Assembly (NCBI RefSeq): GCF_005298075.1
Contig: NZ_SZZH01000006.1
Span: forward strand, 1 to 64,000
Direction of reading: 5' to 3'
DNA length: 64,000 nt
Source: Nakamurella flava
GTDB taxonomy: Bacteria; Actinomycetota; Actinomycetes; Mycobacteriales; Nakamurellaceae
Below are positions 41,751 to 50,356 of the stretch, in pieces. Position 1 is the stretch's first letter, and each line of letters begins with the position of its first letter. A model generated the notes under the pieces. The model did no database searches, had not been told where the DNA came from, and saw nothing but the letters and a program-made list of their open reading frames with translations. Both the position numbers and the translations under genes were made by a program.

Positions 41751-42506
41751 GTGTCGTCGCCCCAGTCGCCGCAGCGCGCCGCCCGTCCCCCTCGCCCCGC
41801 CCGGCCACCACGGCCGCCGCGCCGACGGGCCTCGCACTCGATGGAGGCCGTGCTCGCCGAGACGGTGCGGTTGCTGGACGAGTCCGGCGAACCGGCCCTG
41901 ACGTTCCGCGCCCTGGCCGCGCGGCTGGGCGGTGGCGTCGGCAGCATCTACTGGTACGTGCAGAGCAAGGACGAACTGCTCGACCGGGCCGCCGACCACG
42001 TCCTGGAATCGGTGCTGGACGACACCGAGCAGTTCGTCGACGACCCGGACCCGATCGACGCCCTGCGTCACATCGCGCTGGCTCTGTTCACCACGGCGGC
42101 GCAGCGACCCTGGTTGGCCAGCTACTTCATGCGTAACACGGCCTTTCAGCCGAACTCGTTGCGGTTCTTCGAGCGACTCGGTGGCCAGGTGCTGCGCCTG
42201 CACCTCACCCCCCGCCAGTCGTTCGACGCCACGTCGGCCGTCATCGGGTTCGTCGTCGGGGCGGCGGCCGACCTGTCGCAGGAGCCGCCCACCGAGATCG
42301 TCAGTGGCGGGGTGACCCGGGAGGAGTTCATGGATCACGTCGTGGAACAGTGGTCGGCCCTGGACGAGGACGAATTCCCCTTCCTGCACTCCATTCTCGA
42401 CGAGTTCCGGGTCCACGACGACGGCGAGCAGTTCCGGGCCGGGCTCGACCTGCTGCTCGACGGGCTGCGCCGCCAGGCCGAACGCGCCGCGGCCTCACAC
42501 GACTGA
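41751..42506 (+). CDS. TetR-family transcriptional repressor
   Basis: 251 residues from a GTG. The Pro/Arg-rich N-terminal tail (about 28 residues) precedes the TetR HTH (MEAVLAETVRLLDESGEPAL, TFRALAARLGGGVGSIYWYV, SKDELLDRAADHVL), and a TetR C-terminal helical ligand domain follows. Divergent from the MFS pump gene with operator-like palindromes between. Its 3' end overlaps the convergent terpene-cyclase-like gene by 12 bases. Confidence 0.92.
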   Translation: MSSPQSPQRAARPPRPARPPRPPRRRASHSMEAVLAETVRLLDESGEPALTFRALAARLGGGVGSIYWYVQSKDELLDRAADHVLESVLDDTEQFVDDPDPIDALRHIALALFTTAAQRPWLASYFMRNTAFQPNSLRFFERLGGQVLRLHLTPRQSFDATSAVIGFVVGAAADLSQEPPTEIVSGGVTREEFMDHVVEQWSALDEDEFPFLHSILDEFRVHDDGEQFRAGLDLLLDGLRRQAERAAASHD

Positions 42507-43490
42507 CGCGCCGTCCCACCACCGCAGCACCCGGAGGGCATGGAAGGTCAGCCATCTCGACGGCTGACCGACGAAATCGTCGACGTCGAACCAGATCTGG
42601 CCCGGGTAGGTCATCCGCCGGATCCACCGTCCGTCGTCGCTCCGGGCGGCCCGGACCAGCTCCACTGCCTCGGCCATCCGCGGGTCCGGGGCGGGATCGC
42701 CGAACAGCGCGGCGGCCCGGAAGTGATCCAGCGCCCGCAGGACCGAGTAGTACGAGCGGAACGGGGACGCGTAGTGGTCGACCCAGTCGGCCACCGTCTG
42801 CCCGGTGGTCAGGCGCCGGGTGAGATGCCTTTCCAGCAGGTACTCCTCGCCGCGCCGCCGGGATTCCCGCAGTTCCGGGCGCGGCCCGAGGAGCTGCTCG
42901 TACCCGAGCAGTCCGCGGATCGCGTTGAGCGTGGAGTGGAACGACCCGCGGACGGACCCCTCGACCCAGTCGCAGTTCCACCCGCCGTCGGCCATCTGGT
43001 GCGCCGGGAACCAGGCGCCCAGTCCGCTCATGTCCCGCCCGAGCCAGACGCCGTTGAGCAGCGTCATCGCGTTGATGCAGACGTCGACCTCGCCGTCCCA
43101 GTAGGGCAGGTCGTCGTACTCCCACCGGCTGTTGGCCGCGATCAGGTCGCCCGTGCCCGGCCGTAGCGCCGACGCCGGAACCCCCCACTCCCGCAACGAC
43201 GTCAGCGACCAGGTAGTGGCGATCCAGGGCTGGCCGATCCCGCCGCCGGCATGCTCCTTCTGCGCTTCGGGGTCCCGCGCCGGATGGTCGGCGGCCGGGA
43301 AGAACGCACCGCCGGCCCACTGGCCGTCCGGGTCCTGCCGGGCCAGCAGCGCGGCCCCGAAACCTTCCTGGGGCACCCGGTCCCGGGTCGCACGCCACAC
43401 CTTCGCCGGCGCGTCGGCCAGGTCGCGTTCGACCTGCCAGCGCAGCGCCGGATCGGACTCCAGCAACCAGCCGAGCACATCGGGGTTCAT
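42495..43490 (-). CDS. Squalene-cyclase/prenyltransferase-repeat-like alpha-toroid protein
   Basis: 331 residues from the ATG at 43490 (a GTG at 43505 is an alternative start). It shows the repeated (Q/W)-rich alpha-toroid turns of the class II terpene cyclase superfamily (QDPDGQWAGG, HQMADGGWNCDWVEG, SVRGSFHSTLNAIRGLLG, ARSDDGRWIRRMTYPG). A DxDD catalytic motif is not evident, so cyclase activity is doubtful. Function unknown. Confidence 0.75.
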   Translation of the reverse strand: MNPDVLGWLLESDPALRWQVERDLADAPAKVWRATRDRVPQEGFGAALLARQDPDGQWAGGAFFPAADHPARDPEAQKEHAGGGIGQPWIATTWSLTSLREWGVPASALRPGTGDLIAANSRWEYDDLPYWDGEVDVCINAMTLLNGVWLGRDMSGLGAWFPAHQMADGGWNCDWVEGSVRGSFHSTLNAIRGLLGYEQLLGPRPELRESRRRGEEYLLERHLTRRLTTGQTVADWVDHYASPFRSYYSVLRALDHFRAAALFGDPAPDPRMAEAVELVRAARSDDGRWIRRMTYPGQIWFDVDDFVGQPSRWLTFHALRVLRWWDGASVV

Positions 43491-43550
43491 CGCGGGACGA
43501 GCCACGCGGCCACGCTAGTACCGCCGTCCGTCACCCGCCCAGGAAGGAGG

Positions 43551-44888
43551 TCACCGCCAGTCGGGCGGGTCGGCGGGAGCGAGGTCGGGGTCGTCCGCGG
43601 CGAAGGTACGGACCGGTCCCGGGCCGGTCAGCGGGCCCTCGAACCGGACGGTCACCCGGTTCAGCCCACTGCCCCAGACCCAGCCGCGGCCCATCCCGGT
43701 GTGCTCGACGTCCTGCCCGGGCTGCCAGACCGGCACGGTGGGGACGGGCGCCGGATCGGCGACGGGGGGCAGGACGCTCTCCTCGACGTCGGTGACCGGC
43801 ACCGGGTCGGCGGCGAACAGATCCCCCTGCAGATCGGTGACGAGGCCGGACACGCCCAGGCCGAGCAGTCTGACCCCACCGGTGCGGTCGATGCCCATCA
43901 GCAGCCGTCGCGCGAGGTCCGTGACCGTGCGGGCGTCGTCGACGGGTCGGGGCAGGGTCGTGGACCGGGTGAGGGTGGTGAAGTCGTAGCGCCGGAACTT
44001 GAGGGTGACCGTGCGGCCTGCCGTCCCGTCGGCCCGCAGCCGGGTCACCACCCGCTGGGCCAGCACCCCGATCTCGCGCTCCAGGGTGGGCAGGTCGGTG
44101 AGGTCGGTGGAGTACGTGCGCTCGGCGGACACGCTCTTGACCTCCCGCTCGGGCACCACCGGTCGGGGGTCCTGCGCCCGGGCCAGCCGGTACAGCTGAT
44201 CGCCGTGGGCCTGCCCGAGCAGGGCGATCAGATCGGTCAGTGGTTGCGCGTACAGGTCGCCGACGGTGCGGACGTCCACCGCGGCCAACCGGTCGCCGGT
44301 GACCGGGCCGACGCCGGGCAGCGCCCGCACCGGTAGCGGGTGCAGCACGTCCAGCTCGCTGCCCGGTGGGACGATCCGCAGGCCGTCGGGCTTGTCGAGT
44401 TCGCTGCCGATCTTGGCCAGGGTCTTGGACGACGCGATGCCCACCGACCCGCGCACTCCGCCGGTGGCGGTGAAGATGCGGTGCTTGAGGTCGCGGGCCA
44501 GCCCGGTCAGCGCATCGAAGTCGGTGGCGTGCCCCCCGGCGGCGAGGTCGACGTAGGCCTCGTCGACGCTGACCGGCTCCACCAGGGGGGAGAGCTCGCC
44601 CAGGATGTCCATCACCACGCGGGAGGTGATCGCGTAGGCGTTGAACCGACCGCCGAGGAACGCCGTCCCCGGCGGGCAGCGGCGGCGGGCCTCGACGCTG
44701 GACATCGCAGAGCGCGCGCCGTAGGCCCGGGCCTCGTAGGAAGCGGTGGCGACGACGCCCCGTCCCCCGGTGCCACCGACCACGACCGGCTTTCCCCGCA
44801 GTGAGGGCTTGTCGCGCTGCTCCACCGCCGCGAAGAAGGCATCCAGGTCGAGGTGGAGCACGCTGGCCTCGGCCCGCATTCCGCGCAT
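43551..44888 (-). CDS. dinB: DNA polymerase IV (Y family)
   Basis: 445 residues from the ATG at 44888; a GTG at 44921 and an ATG at 44879 are alternatives. Y-family motifs: LHLDLDAFFAAVEQ (first catalytic Asp), YEARAYGARSAMSSVEARRR, VSVDEAYVDLA (SVDE active site), GIASSKTLAKIGSELDKPDG, and HhH sequence LPVRALPGVGPVTGDRLAAV, then the little finger with EREVKSVSAERTYSTD. An extra C-terminal extension of about 100 residues (WQPGQDVEHTGMGRGWVWGS) is common in actinobacteria. Error-prone translesion synthesis. Confidence 0.93.
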   Translation of the reverse strand: MRGMRAEASVLHLDLDAFFAAVEQRDKPSLRGKPVVVGGTGGRGVVATASYEARAYGARSAMSSVEARRRCPPGTAFLGGRFNAYAITSRVVMDILGELSPLVEPVSVDEAYVDLAAGGHATDFDALTGLARDLKHRIFTATGGVRGSVGIASSKTLAKIGSELDKPDGLRIVPPGSELDVLHPLPVRALPGVGPVTGDRLAAVDVRTVGDLYAQPLTDLIALLGQAHGDQLYRLARAQDPRPVVPEREVKSVSAERTYSTDLTDLPTLEREIGVLAQRVVTRLRADGTAGRTVTLKFRRYDFTTLTRSTTLPRPVDDARTVTDLARRLLMGIDRTGGVRLLGLGVSGLVTDLQGDLFAADPVPVTDVEESVLPPVADPAPVPTVPVWQPGQDVEHTGMGRGWVWGSGLNRVTVRFEGPLTGPGPVRTFAADDPDLAPADPPDWR

Positions 44889-45215
44889 GGTGCTGTCCGA
44901 ACCCTTCTCGAGACCCGTCACTGGACCGGACGGGCCTGCCGCCGTGAGCGAACTCGACGCCCGGTCCGTCGTGGTGCACCCGAACCCATGATGGACGCGC
45001 CCGGCGCCGGTCGGCGTTCCCTGTCGGGCACCCGTGGGGGGGCAGATGTCCGTTTGTGTCCAGGAACGTCAACGGACGGCAATCCCTCGGTAACAGAATG
45101 TTCGTAGGTTTCCGCCACGGCGAGCGCGCCGCCTCGGCGCCCGCTCCGGCCCCGAGCGACCGTCGTTTCCCACGGCGGCTCGGACCGGCCAGTCGTCCGG
45201 TCCAGGAGGATCGCC
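44889..45215. other. Divergent intergenic region, dinB / NCS1 permease
   Basis: 327 bases without a gene. It contains an AT-richer stretch around 45089-45112 (GGTAACAGAATGTTCGTAGG) that could be promoter sequence and, just before the permease ribosome site, the hairpin at 45182-45203. No riboswitch family was recognised. Confidence 0.4.
45182..45209 (+). promoter_or_regulatory. Hairpin abutting the ribosome site of the NCS1 permease gene
   Basis: Perfect 7-bp arms GGACCGG (45182-45188) and CCGGTCC (45197-45203) with an 8-base loop. The AGGAGG ribosome site (45204-45209) follows with no gap, and the ATG is six bases later. A stem ending at the ribosome site may affect initiation; this is inference. 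Confidence 0.4.
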
Positions 45216-46919
45216 ATGACCGATGTTGATCGCGCGGGACAGCGCACCGACGTCACCGGGCCGCCGCCCGACGTCCCGCCCACCGTGCCCCCCAGCCTCG
45301 AGGAACCGCACTCGCTGGACGCGAGCAAGGAGACGCTCGAGGACTACACGCTGCGCTTCGCGCCCCGCTCCTACCGCCGCTGGGGGACCGGGGTCGTCGC
45401 GACCTCGGCCCTGGGCGGCATCGCCTACCTGGCCGACTTCGCCATCGGCGCCAACATCGGCATCGCCCACGGCACCACCAACGCGCTGTGGGGCATCGCC
45501 ATCGCGGCGGTGATCATCTTCGTCACCGGCTTCCCGCTGGCCTACTACGCGGCCCGGTACAACATCGACCTGGACCTGATCACCCGCGGTTCCGGGTTCG
45601 GGTACTACGGGTCGGTGCTGACGAACGTCATCTTCGCGACGTTCACGTTCATCTTCTTCGCCCTCGAGGGCTCGATCATGGCCCAGGGCCTGGAACTGGG
45701 GCTCGGCATCCCGCTGTGGCTGGGGTACGCCATCTCCACGCTGATGGTCATCCCGCTGGTCATCTACGGTATGAAAGCCCTGGCCAAGCTGCAGGTCTGG
45801 ACCACACCGCTCTGGCTGGTGCTGTTCGTCATCCCGATGGTCTACCTGCTGGTCAGCCACCCCGACTCGGTCGAGACGTTCTTCGCCTACCAGGGCGCCG
45901 ACGGTGACGGGGCGCCCAGCTTCGCCTCGATGATGCTGGCCGCCGGCGTCTGCCTGTCCCTGATGGCGCAGATCGCCGAGCAGATCGACTACCTGCGCTT
46001 CATGCCGCCGCGGACCGATGCCAACCGGCGCTCCTGGTGGCGTGCGGTCATCCTGGCCGGACCGGGCTGGGTCATCTTCGGCGCGGTCAAGCAGATCGTC
46101 GGCCTGTTCGTCGCGGTCTACATCATCGCCCGGCTGACCCCCGATGCGTCGGCCACCGCCAACGAGCCGGTGCACCAGTTCCTCACCGTCTACGAGCAGT
46201 TCCTGCCCGACTGGGCGGCCATGACGCTGGCCGTCATCCTCGTCGTCATCAGCCAGATCAAGATCAACGTCACCAATGCCTACTCCGGCTCGCTGGCCTG
46301 GACGAACTCGTTCACCCGGGTCACCAAGCACTACCCGGGGCGGCTGGTGTTCGTGCTGTTCAACCTGGCCGTCGCGCTGCTGCTGATGGAGCTGAACATG
46401 TTCAGCGTCCTCAACACCATCCTGGGCTTCTACGCGAACTGCGCCATGGCCTGGGTCGTGACCGTCGCCGCCGACATCGTCATCAACAAGGGTCTGCTGA
46501 AGATCTCGCCGACCGTCCCGGAGTTCCGCCGGGGCATGCTCTACGCGTTCAACCCCGTCGGGTTCGTCTCGGTGATCCTGTCCGCCGGCCTGTCCATCGC
46601 GGTGTTCTTCGGCCTGTTCGGCAGCGGGATCCAGCCGTTCTCGCCGATCGTGGCGATCGTGCTGGCCCTGGTGCTCACCCCGCTCATCGCCGTGGTCACC
46701 AAGGGCAGGTACTACCTGCGCCGCACCGACGACGGCATCGACCTGCCGATGTTCGACGCCGACGGCAACCCCTCCGGTGAGCACCTCACCTGCCACGTCT
46801 GCCGGGTCGACTACGAGCGTCCCGACATGGTCAGGTGCCAGACGCACGACGCCTACGTGTGCTCGCTCGACCTGTCGACCGACAAGGTCGGCGACCACGT
46901 GCTGCCGGCGCAGCACTGA
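45216..46919 (+). CDS. NCS1-family purine/pyrimidine permease with C-terminal Cys cluster
   Basis: 567 residues, about 12 membrane helices, NCS1 (CodB/PucI/Fur-like) pattern: ALGGIAYLADFAIGANIGIA, GFPLAYYAARYNIDLDLITR with GSGFGYYGSVLTNVIFATFT, and QIKINVTNAYSGSLAWTNSF. Strong AGGAGG ribosome site. Proton- or sodium-coupled nucleobase or allantoin uptake is likely. Unusual C-terminus (residues 521-567): CHVC (C526, C529), C541, H544 and C549 form a possible zinc-binding tail not expected in transporters of this family. Confidence 0.9.
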   Translation: MTDVDRAGQRTDVTGPPPDVPPTVPPSLEEPHSLDASKETLEDYTLRFAPRSYRRWGTGVVATSALGGIAYLADFAIGANIGIAHGTTNALWGIAIAAVIIFVTGFPLAYYAARYNIDLDLITRGSGFGYYGSVLTNVIFATFTFIFFALEGSIMAQGLELGLGIPLWLGYAISTLMVIPLVIYGMKALAKLQVWTTPLWLVLFVIPMVYLLVSHPDSVETFFAYQGADGDGAPSFASMMLAAGVCLSLMAQIAEQIDYLRFMPPRTDANRRSWWRAVILAGPGWVIFGAVKQIVGLFVAVYIIARLTPDASATANEPVHQFLTVYEQFLPDWAAMTLAVILVVISQIKINVTNAYSGSLAWTNSFTRVTKHYPGRLVFVLFNLAVALLLMELNMFSVLNTILGFYANCAMAWVVTVAADIVINKGLLKISPTVPEFRRGMLYAFNPVGFVSVILSAGLSIAVFFGLFGSGIQPFSPIVAIVLALVLTPLIAVVTKGRYYLRRTDDGIDLPMFDADGNPSGEHLTCHVCRVDYERPDMVRCQTHDAYVCSLDLSTDKVGDHVLPAQH

Positions 46920-46943
46920 CCTCAGTCGGCGTCGGTCGCGCCG

Positions 46944-46996
46944 ACTTGTCATACCCGCACCTTCCGCCGACGGACGAAGGTGCGGGTATGACAAGT
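46944..46996. terminator. Bidirectional terminator hairpin, 21-bp perfect stem
   Basis: The arms 46944-46964 and 46976-46996 are exactly complementary over 21 bp (starting ACTTGTCATACCCGC and ending GCGGGTATGACAAGT) with an 11-base loop. It lies 25 bases past the permease stop and 32 bases before the convergent CocE-type gene end, so it can end transcription from both sides. Confidence 0.85.
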
Positions 46997-47028
46997 GGAC
47001 GGAGCGGGGGGCCGGGCGATCGGTGCGG

Positions 47029-48720
47029 TCAGTCCCGCCACACCGGCAGGGTGAGCCGGCAGCCGGCGTCCGGGCCCAGGTGCAGCGTCAACCGTCCGGT
47101 CGCGCGGGTGCGGTAGCCCGCGGGGAACTGGCCGGACACCGGGTTCCGGCCGTGGAACCAGCGGCCCTGCACGTCCAGCCGCAGTTCGTCGCCGGCCCGG
47201 AACCGGGTGGCCGACGGCAGCAACCCGATCTGCATCTCCACCCGCTCGCCCGGGGTCACCGGCTGCCGCCGGGTGTGCGGGTGGAACGGCCGGCCCGGCA
47301 GCGAACGCGCGGGGTCGGTCTCCCGATGGGACACCAGCAGCACCCCGTGGGTGACCAGGTCGCCCGCGAAGCCGAACGACCCCTCGAACGTCACTTCCCG
47401 CCCGCCGGAGAACTTGCGCACCCCGACGATGACCGGGAAGTCGTCGGCGCCGTCCACCGAGACGCTCAGGGTCACCGTCATCGGCCCGACGACGTCGGTG
47501 TCGGAGGTGAAGCGGTGGGTGAAGCAGGCCCGTCCGCGACGGCCGGCGACCACGACCGACGACGTGCTCGCGCCCGCGTCGTCGACCAGACGGCCGTGGG
47601 TGACGTCGGTCCCGGCGGCGCACGACAGGGTCCGCCACTCGCACTCGACCGGCGGCCAGGCGGTGACGTGCCGGACGTCGGCGACGGTGGTGCGGCGCTC
47701 GCGGATCTCGACCCGCACCGGCGGCTGCGTGTCGATGCCGGTGTCCCGGCCGAGCAGGAAGTGGTCGAAGAACCGGGCCTGGGCGTCGAGGGCGGCGGCC
47801 GAGTAGTACACCGACCACTTCGGGCCGCGGTGCGTGTAGAGGAACTTCTGCGCCGAGCCGATCCGGCGGAAACCCTCGAAAGAGCCGCGGGAGTGCAGGT
47901 TGTGGTCCGAGAAGCTGCCGCAGACCAGCGCGGGCACCTCGATGGCCTCGAGATCCCGGTTGCGGTCGGCGTACCAGTCGTCGATCAGCGGGCGCCGGTG
48001 CGCGGGGGCGAGGATGTCCGCCCGACCGCGACTGCGACGCCGGGTCACGGTCCCCCACACGGTGAGGAAGCCGGTCTCGAGAATGCCGCCGGGGCGGGCG
48101 AAGTCGCGGTAGAAGTCGGTGAACCCCTCCCACGGGCAGATGGCGGCCAGGTGTGGTGGCCGGGTCGCGGCGGCCGCCCACTGGCTGATCGCCAGGTAGG
48201 AGACGCCGTTCATGCCGACGCGGCCGTTGGACCAGGGCTGCGCCGCGGTCCACTCGATGAGGTCGTGGATGTCGCGGCCCTCCTGCGCGGACAGCACCTG
48301 CGGCTCACCGTCGGAGGTCCCCCAGCCCCGGAGGTCGGCGTTGACCACGACGTAGCCGCGGGCGACCCAGTGCGCGGGATCCGGGCTCTCCCAGGACGTC
48401 CACGCCGAATGGGTCACCGGGGCGCTGCGCATCAGCCGGTACTGCGGCGACGCCCGGTACCTGCGCCGGGTCCGGTGGTGGATCGGCAGGTCGTCCTTGC
48501 CGTAGGGGTGCGCGCACAGCAGCACCGGGTGCGGCCCGTCGCCGTGCGGCCGGAAGACGTTGGCCCGCAACCGGATCCCGTCCCGCATCGGCACGGCGAC
48601 GTCCCACTCGACCGTCGCGCCGCCGGGCGGGTCGGTGATGGTGATCGGCGGTCGCAGCAGCCGCCCGAGGGTCGACCGCGCCCGTGCCCAGCGGCCGTCC
48701 CGGCCGACCTCGGTGCCCAT
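47029..48720 (-). CDS. CocE/NonD-family hydrolase (X-Pro dipeptidyl-peptidase S15-like)
   Basis: 563 residues from the ATG at 48720. Catalytic alpha/beta-hydrolase domain: PMRDGIRLRANVFRPHGDGP, GRVGMNGVSYLAISQWAAAA with nucleophile Ser in G-x-S-Y-x-x-x-S, YTHRGPKWSVYY with the His. A C-terminal jelly-roll galactose-binding-like domain (LSCAAGTDVTHG, VTLSVSVDGADDFPVIVGVR, GERVEMQIGLLP) completes the S15/CocE pattern. Such enzymes hydrolyse esters or peptides such as acyl-amino acids. The substrate is unknown. Confidence 0.9.
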   Translation of the reverse strand: MGTEVGRDGRWARARSTLGRLLRPPITITDPPGGATVEWDVAVPMRDGIRLRANVFRPHGDGPHPVLLCAHPYGKDDLPIHHRTRRRYRASPQYRLMRSAPVTHSAWTSWESPDPAHWVARGYVVVNADLRGWGTSDGEPQVLSAQEGRDIHDLIEWTAAQPWSNGRVGMNGVSYLAISQWAAAATRPPHLAAICPWEGFTDFYRDFARPGGILETGFLTVWGTVTRRRSRGRADILAPAHRRPLIDDWYADRNRDLEAIEVPALVCGSFSDHNLHSRGSFEGFRRIGSAQKFLYTHRGPKWSVYYSAAALDAQARFFDHFLLGRDTGIDTQPPVRVEIRERRTTVADVRHVTAWPPVECEWRTLSCAAGTDVTHGRLVDDAGASTSSVVVAGRRGRACFTHRFTSDTDVVGPMTVTLSVSVDGADDFPVIVGVRKFSGGREVTFEGSFGFAGDLVTHGVLLVSHRETDPARSLPGRPFHPHTRRQPVTPGERVEMQIGLLPSATRFRAGDELRLDVQGRWFHGRNPVSGQFPAGYRTRATGRLTLHLGPDAGCRLTLPVWRD

Positions 48721-48831
48721 CGCCGCACGATAGGCCCACGCTGTCCGGTTCTCCCGGGTGGCGGGCGAGTCCCGCCCGAACCGGCGACCTGGTCCGCGGC
48801 CCACCGTCGTCGTCAGCGTTGCGCTGGACCG

Positions 48832-50268
48832 TCACGCGGACGGCAGCAGCTCCCCCAGGACGGCGACGGCCTCCTCGACCCGCCGGGGTGGTTGCGCGGC
48901 GTACCCGAGCACCAGACCGGGTCCACCCGGTGCGAACCGCAGCGCCGACAACGGATGCACCCGCACGCCGCGGTCGGCGGCCGCCGCACACAACGCCACG
49001 TCGTCGACGCCGGGCGGCAGTCGCACCAGCAGGTGCACGCCGGCCGCGATCCCCAACACGTCGCACCCCGGCAAGTGCCGGCCGATCGCGGCGATGGCCG
49101 CGTCACGGCGCCGGCGGTGCCGCACCCGCATGGCGCGCAGGTGACGTTCGAGCGTCCCCGAGCGGAGCAGCTCCGCCAGCACCAGCTGCGGGACTACCGG
49201 CGAGCCGAGGTCGGTGGCCCAGCGCCGGTGCACGACCTCCGCCCGCAGCGCGTCCGGTACCACCATCCAGCCCAGCCGGAGCGCCGGGGCCAGCGTCTTG
49301 GACAGGCTGGAGACGTGGACGACGCGGTCGGGCGCCAGTGGGTGCAGTGCCGGCACCGGGGCCCGGTCGTAGCGGTACTCCGAGTCGTAGTCGTCCTCGA
49401 TGACCCACCGCTGCTCGGCCCGGGCCCAGGCGACGAGCTCACGCCGTCGGGCCGGGCTCAGGACGACGCCGGTCGGGTACTGGTGGGCGGGGGTGACCAG
49501 CACCGCCGACCGGCCGGTGACCGCGAGATCGGCGACCACCAGCCCCTGGTCATCGACCGGGACCCCGACCACGTCGTCCAGCCAGGCCTGCAGGATGACC
49601 CGGTTGCCATGGGCGCTCGGATCCTCGACCGCGCAGGAGCGGACACCGCGCTCGCGCAGCACCTGGGCCAGCAGGCTCAGCGCGCCGGTCACGCCGGCGG
49701 TGATGACGACCTGTTCGGCGGTGGTGCGGATCCCGCGGCTGCGGGCCAACCAGGCCGCCAGTTCGTGCCGGAGGGCCGGCGAGCCCTGCGGATGGGCGTA
49801 ACCGAGTTCGGTGGCCGTCGCGGTGGCCAGGACCTCCCGTTCGGCCCGCAACCAGGCCGCCCGCGGGAAGGCGGCGAGATCCGGCAGACCGGAGGCGACG
49901 TCGATGACGGAGTCCGCGGTCGGCGGCGTCGACCCGACGACCGAGGGCACGGCGACCACCCGGGTCCCCGCGCCGCGGTCGCCGTCCAGCACTCCGGTCT
50001 CGGCCAGCCGCCGATAGGCCTCGACCACGGTGCCCCGGGCGAAACCCAGCTCCGCGGCGAGGATCCGCGTCGCCGGGAGCCGAGACCCGAGGCCCAGCCG
50101 CCCATCCTGGACGGCGCGCCGCAGCTCGTCGGCCAGCCACCCGACCCGGTCCCGGGCCGGGGCCGCGCCGGGGTCGAGCTGGAGAAAGTCGCTGCCGCGT
50201 GCCGCGGGGGTCGCCTCTGCAGTCGCCACCGGGCCAGGGCTCCGATGCGGATCGTCCACCGCCGTCAT
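48832..50268 (-). CDS. MocR-type regulator: GntR HTH fused to class I aminotransferase domain
   Basis: 478 residues from the ATG at 50268. The N-terminal GntR winged helix (LADELRRAVQDGRLGLGSRL, ELGFARGTVVEAYRRLAETG) is followed by a fold-type I PLP domain (GYAHPQGSPALRHELAAWL, DDYDSEYRY, and VSSLSKTLAPALRLGWMVVP with the PLP-binding Lys). MocR proteins control adjacent PLP or transport genes. It is divergent from an EamA transporter with palindromic sites between, so it probably regulates that gene. Confidence 0.93.
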   Translation of the reverse strand: MTAVDDPHRSPGPVATAEATPAARGSDFLQLDPGAAPARDRVGWLADELRRAVQDGRLGLGSRLPATRILAAELGFARGTVVEAYRRLAETGVLDGDRGAGTRVVAVPSVVGSTPPTADSVIDVASGLPDLAAFPRAAWLRAEREVLATATATELGYAHPQGSPALRHELAAWLARSRGIRTTAEQVVITAGVTGALSLLAQVLRERGVRSCAVEDPSAHGNRVILQAWLDDVVGVPVDDQGLVVADLAVTGRSAVLVTPAHQYPTGVVLSPARRRELVAWARAEQRWVIEDDYDSEYRYDRAPVPALHPLAPDRVVHVSSLSKTLAPALRLGWMVVPDALRAEVVHRRWATDLGSPVVPQLVLAELLRSGTLERHLRAMRVRHRRRRDAAIAAIGRHLPGCDVLGIAAGVHLLVRLPPGVDDVALCAAAADRGVRVHPLSALRFAPGGPGLVLGYAAQPPRRVEEAVAVLGELLPSA

Positions 50269-50288
50269 GGTCGAGCAGCATAAAGCTC

Positions 50289-50338
50289 GCATGGTCCATC
50301 GGAGCGGGTCCTGCTTGGTCCTTCTTCCTGGACCATGC
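50289..50338. promoter_or_regulatory. MocR operator candidates in the MocR/EamA divergent region
   Basis: GCATGGTCCA (50289-50298) and its exact inverse TGGACCATGC (50329-50338) frame the region, with a further TGGTCC at 50316-50321 in between. The repeated TGGTCC core with about 20-25 base steps resembles the multi-site arrangement used by MocR regulators. It overlaps the predicted promoters. Confidence 0.6.
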
Positions 50339-50356
50339 TCCTGACACGGTCGCCCG

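Noticed and set aside
45089-45115. Possible GlnR box (GTAAC-N6) upstream of the NCS1 permease
   Set aside because: The second half does not match GaAAc at the right spacing, so the support is too weak.
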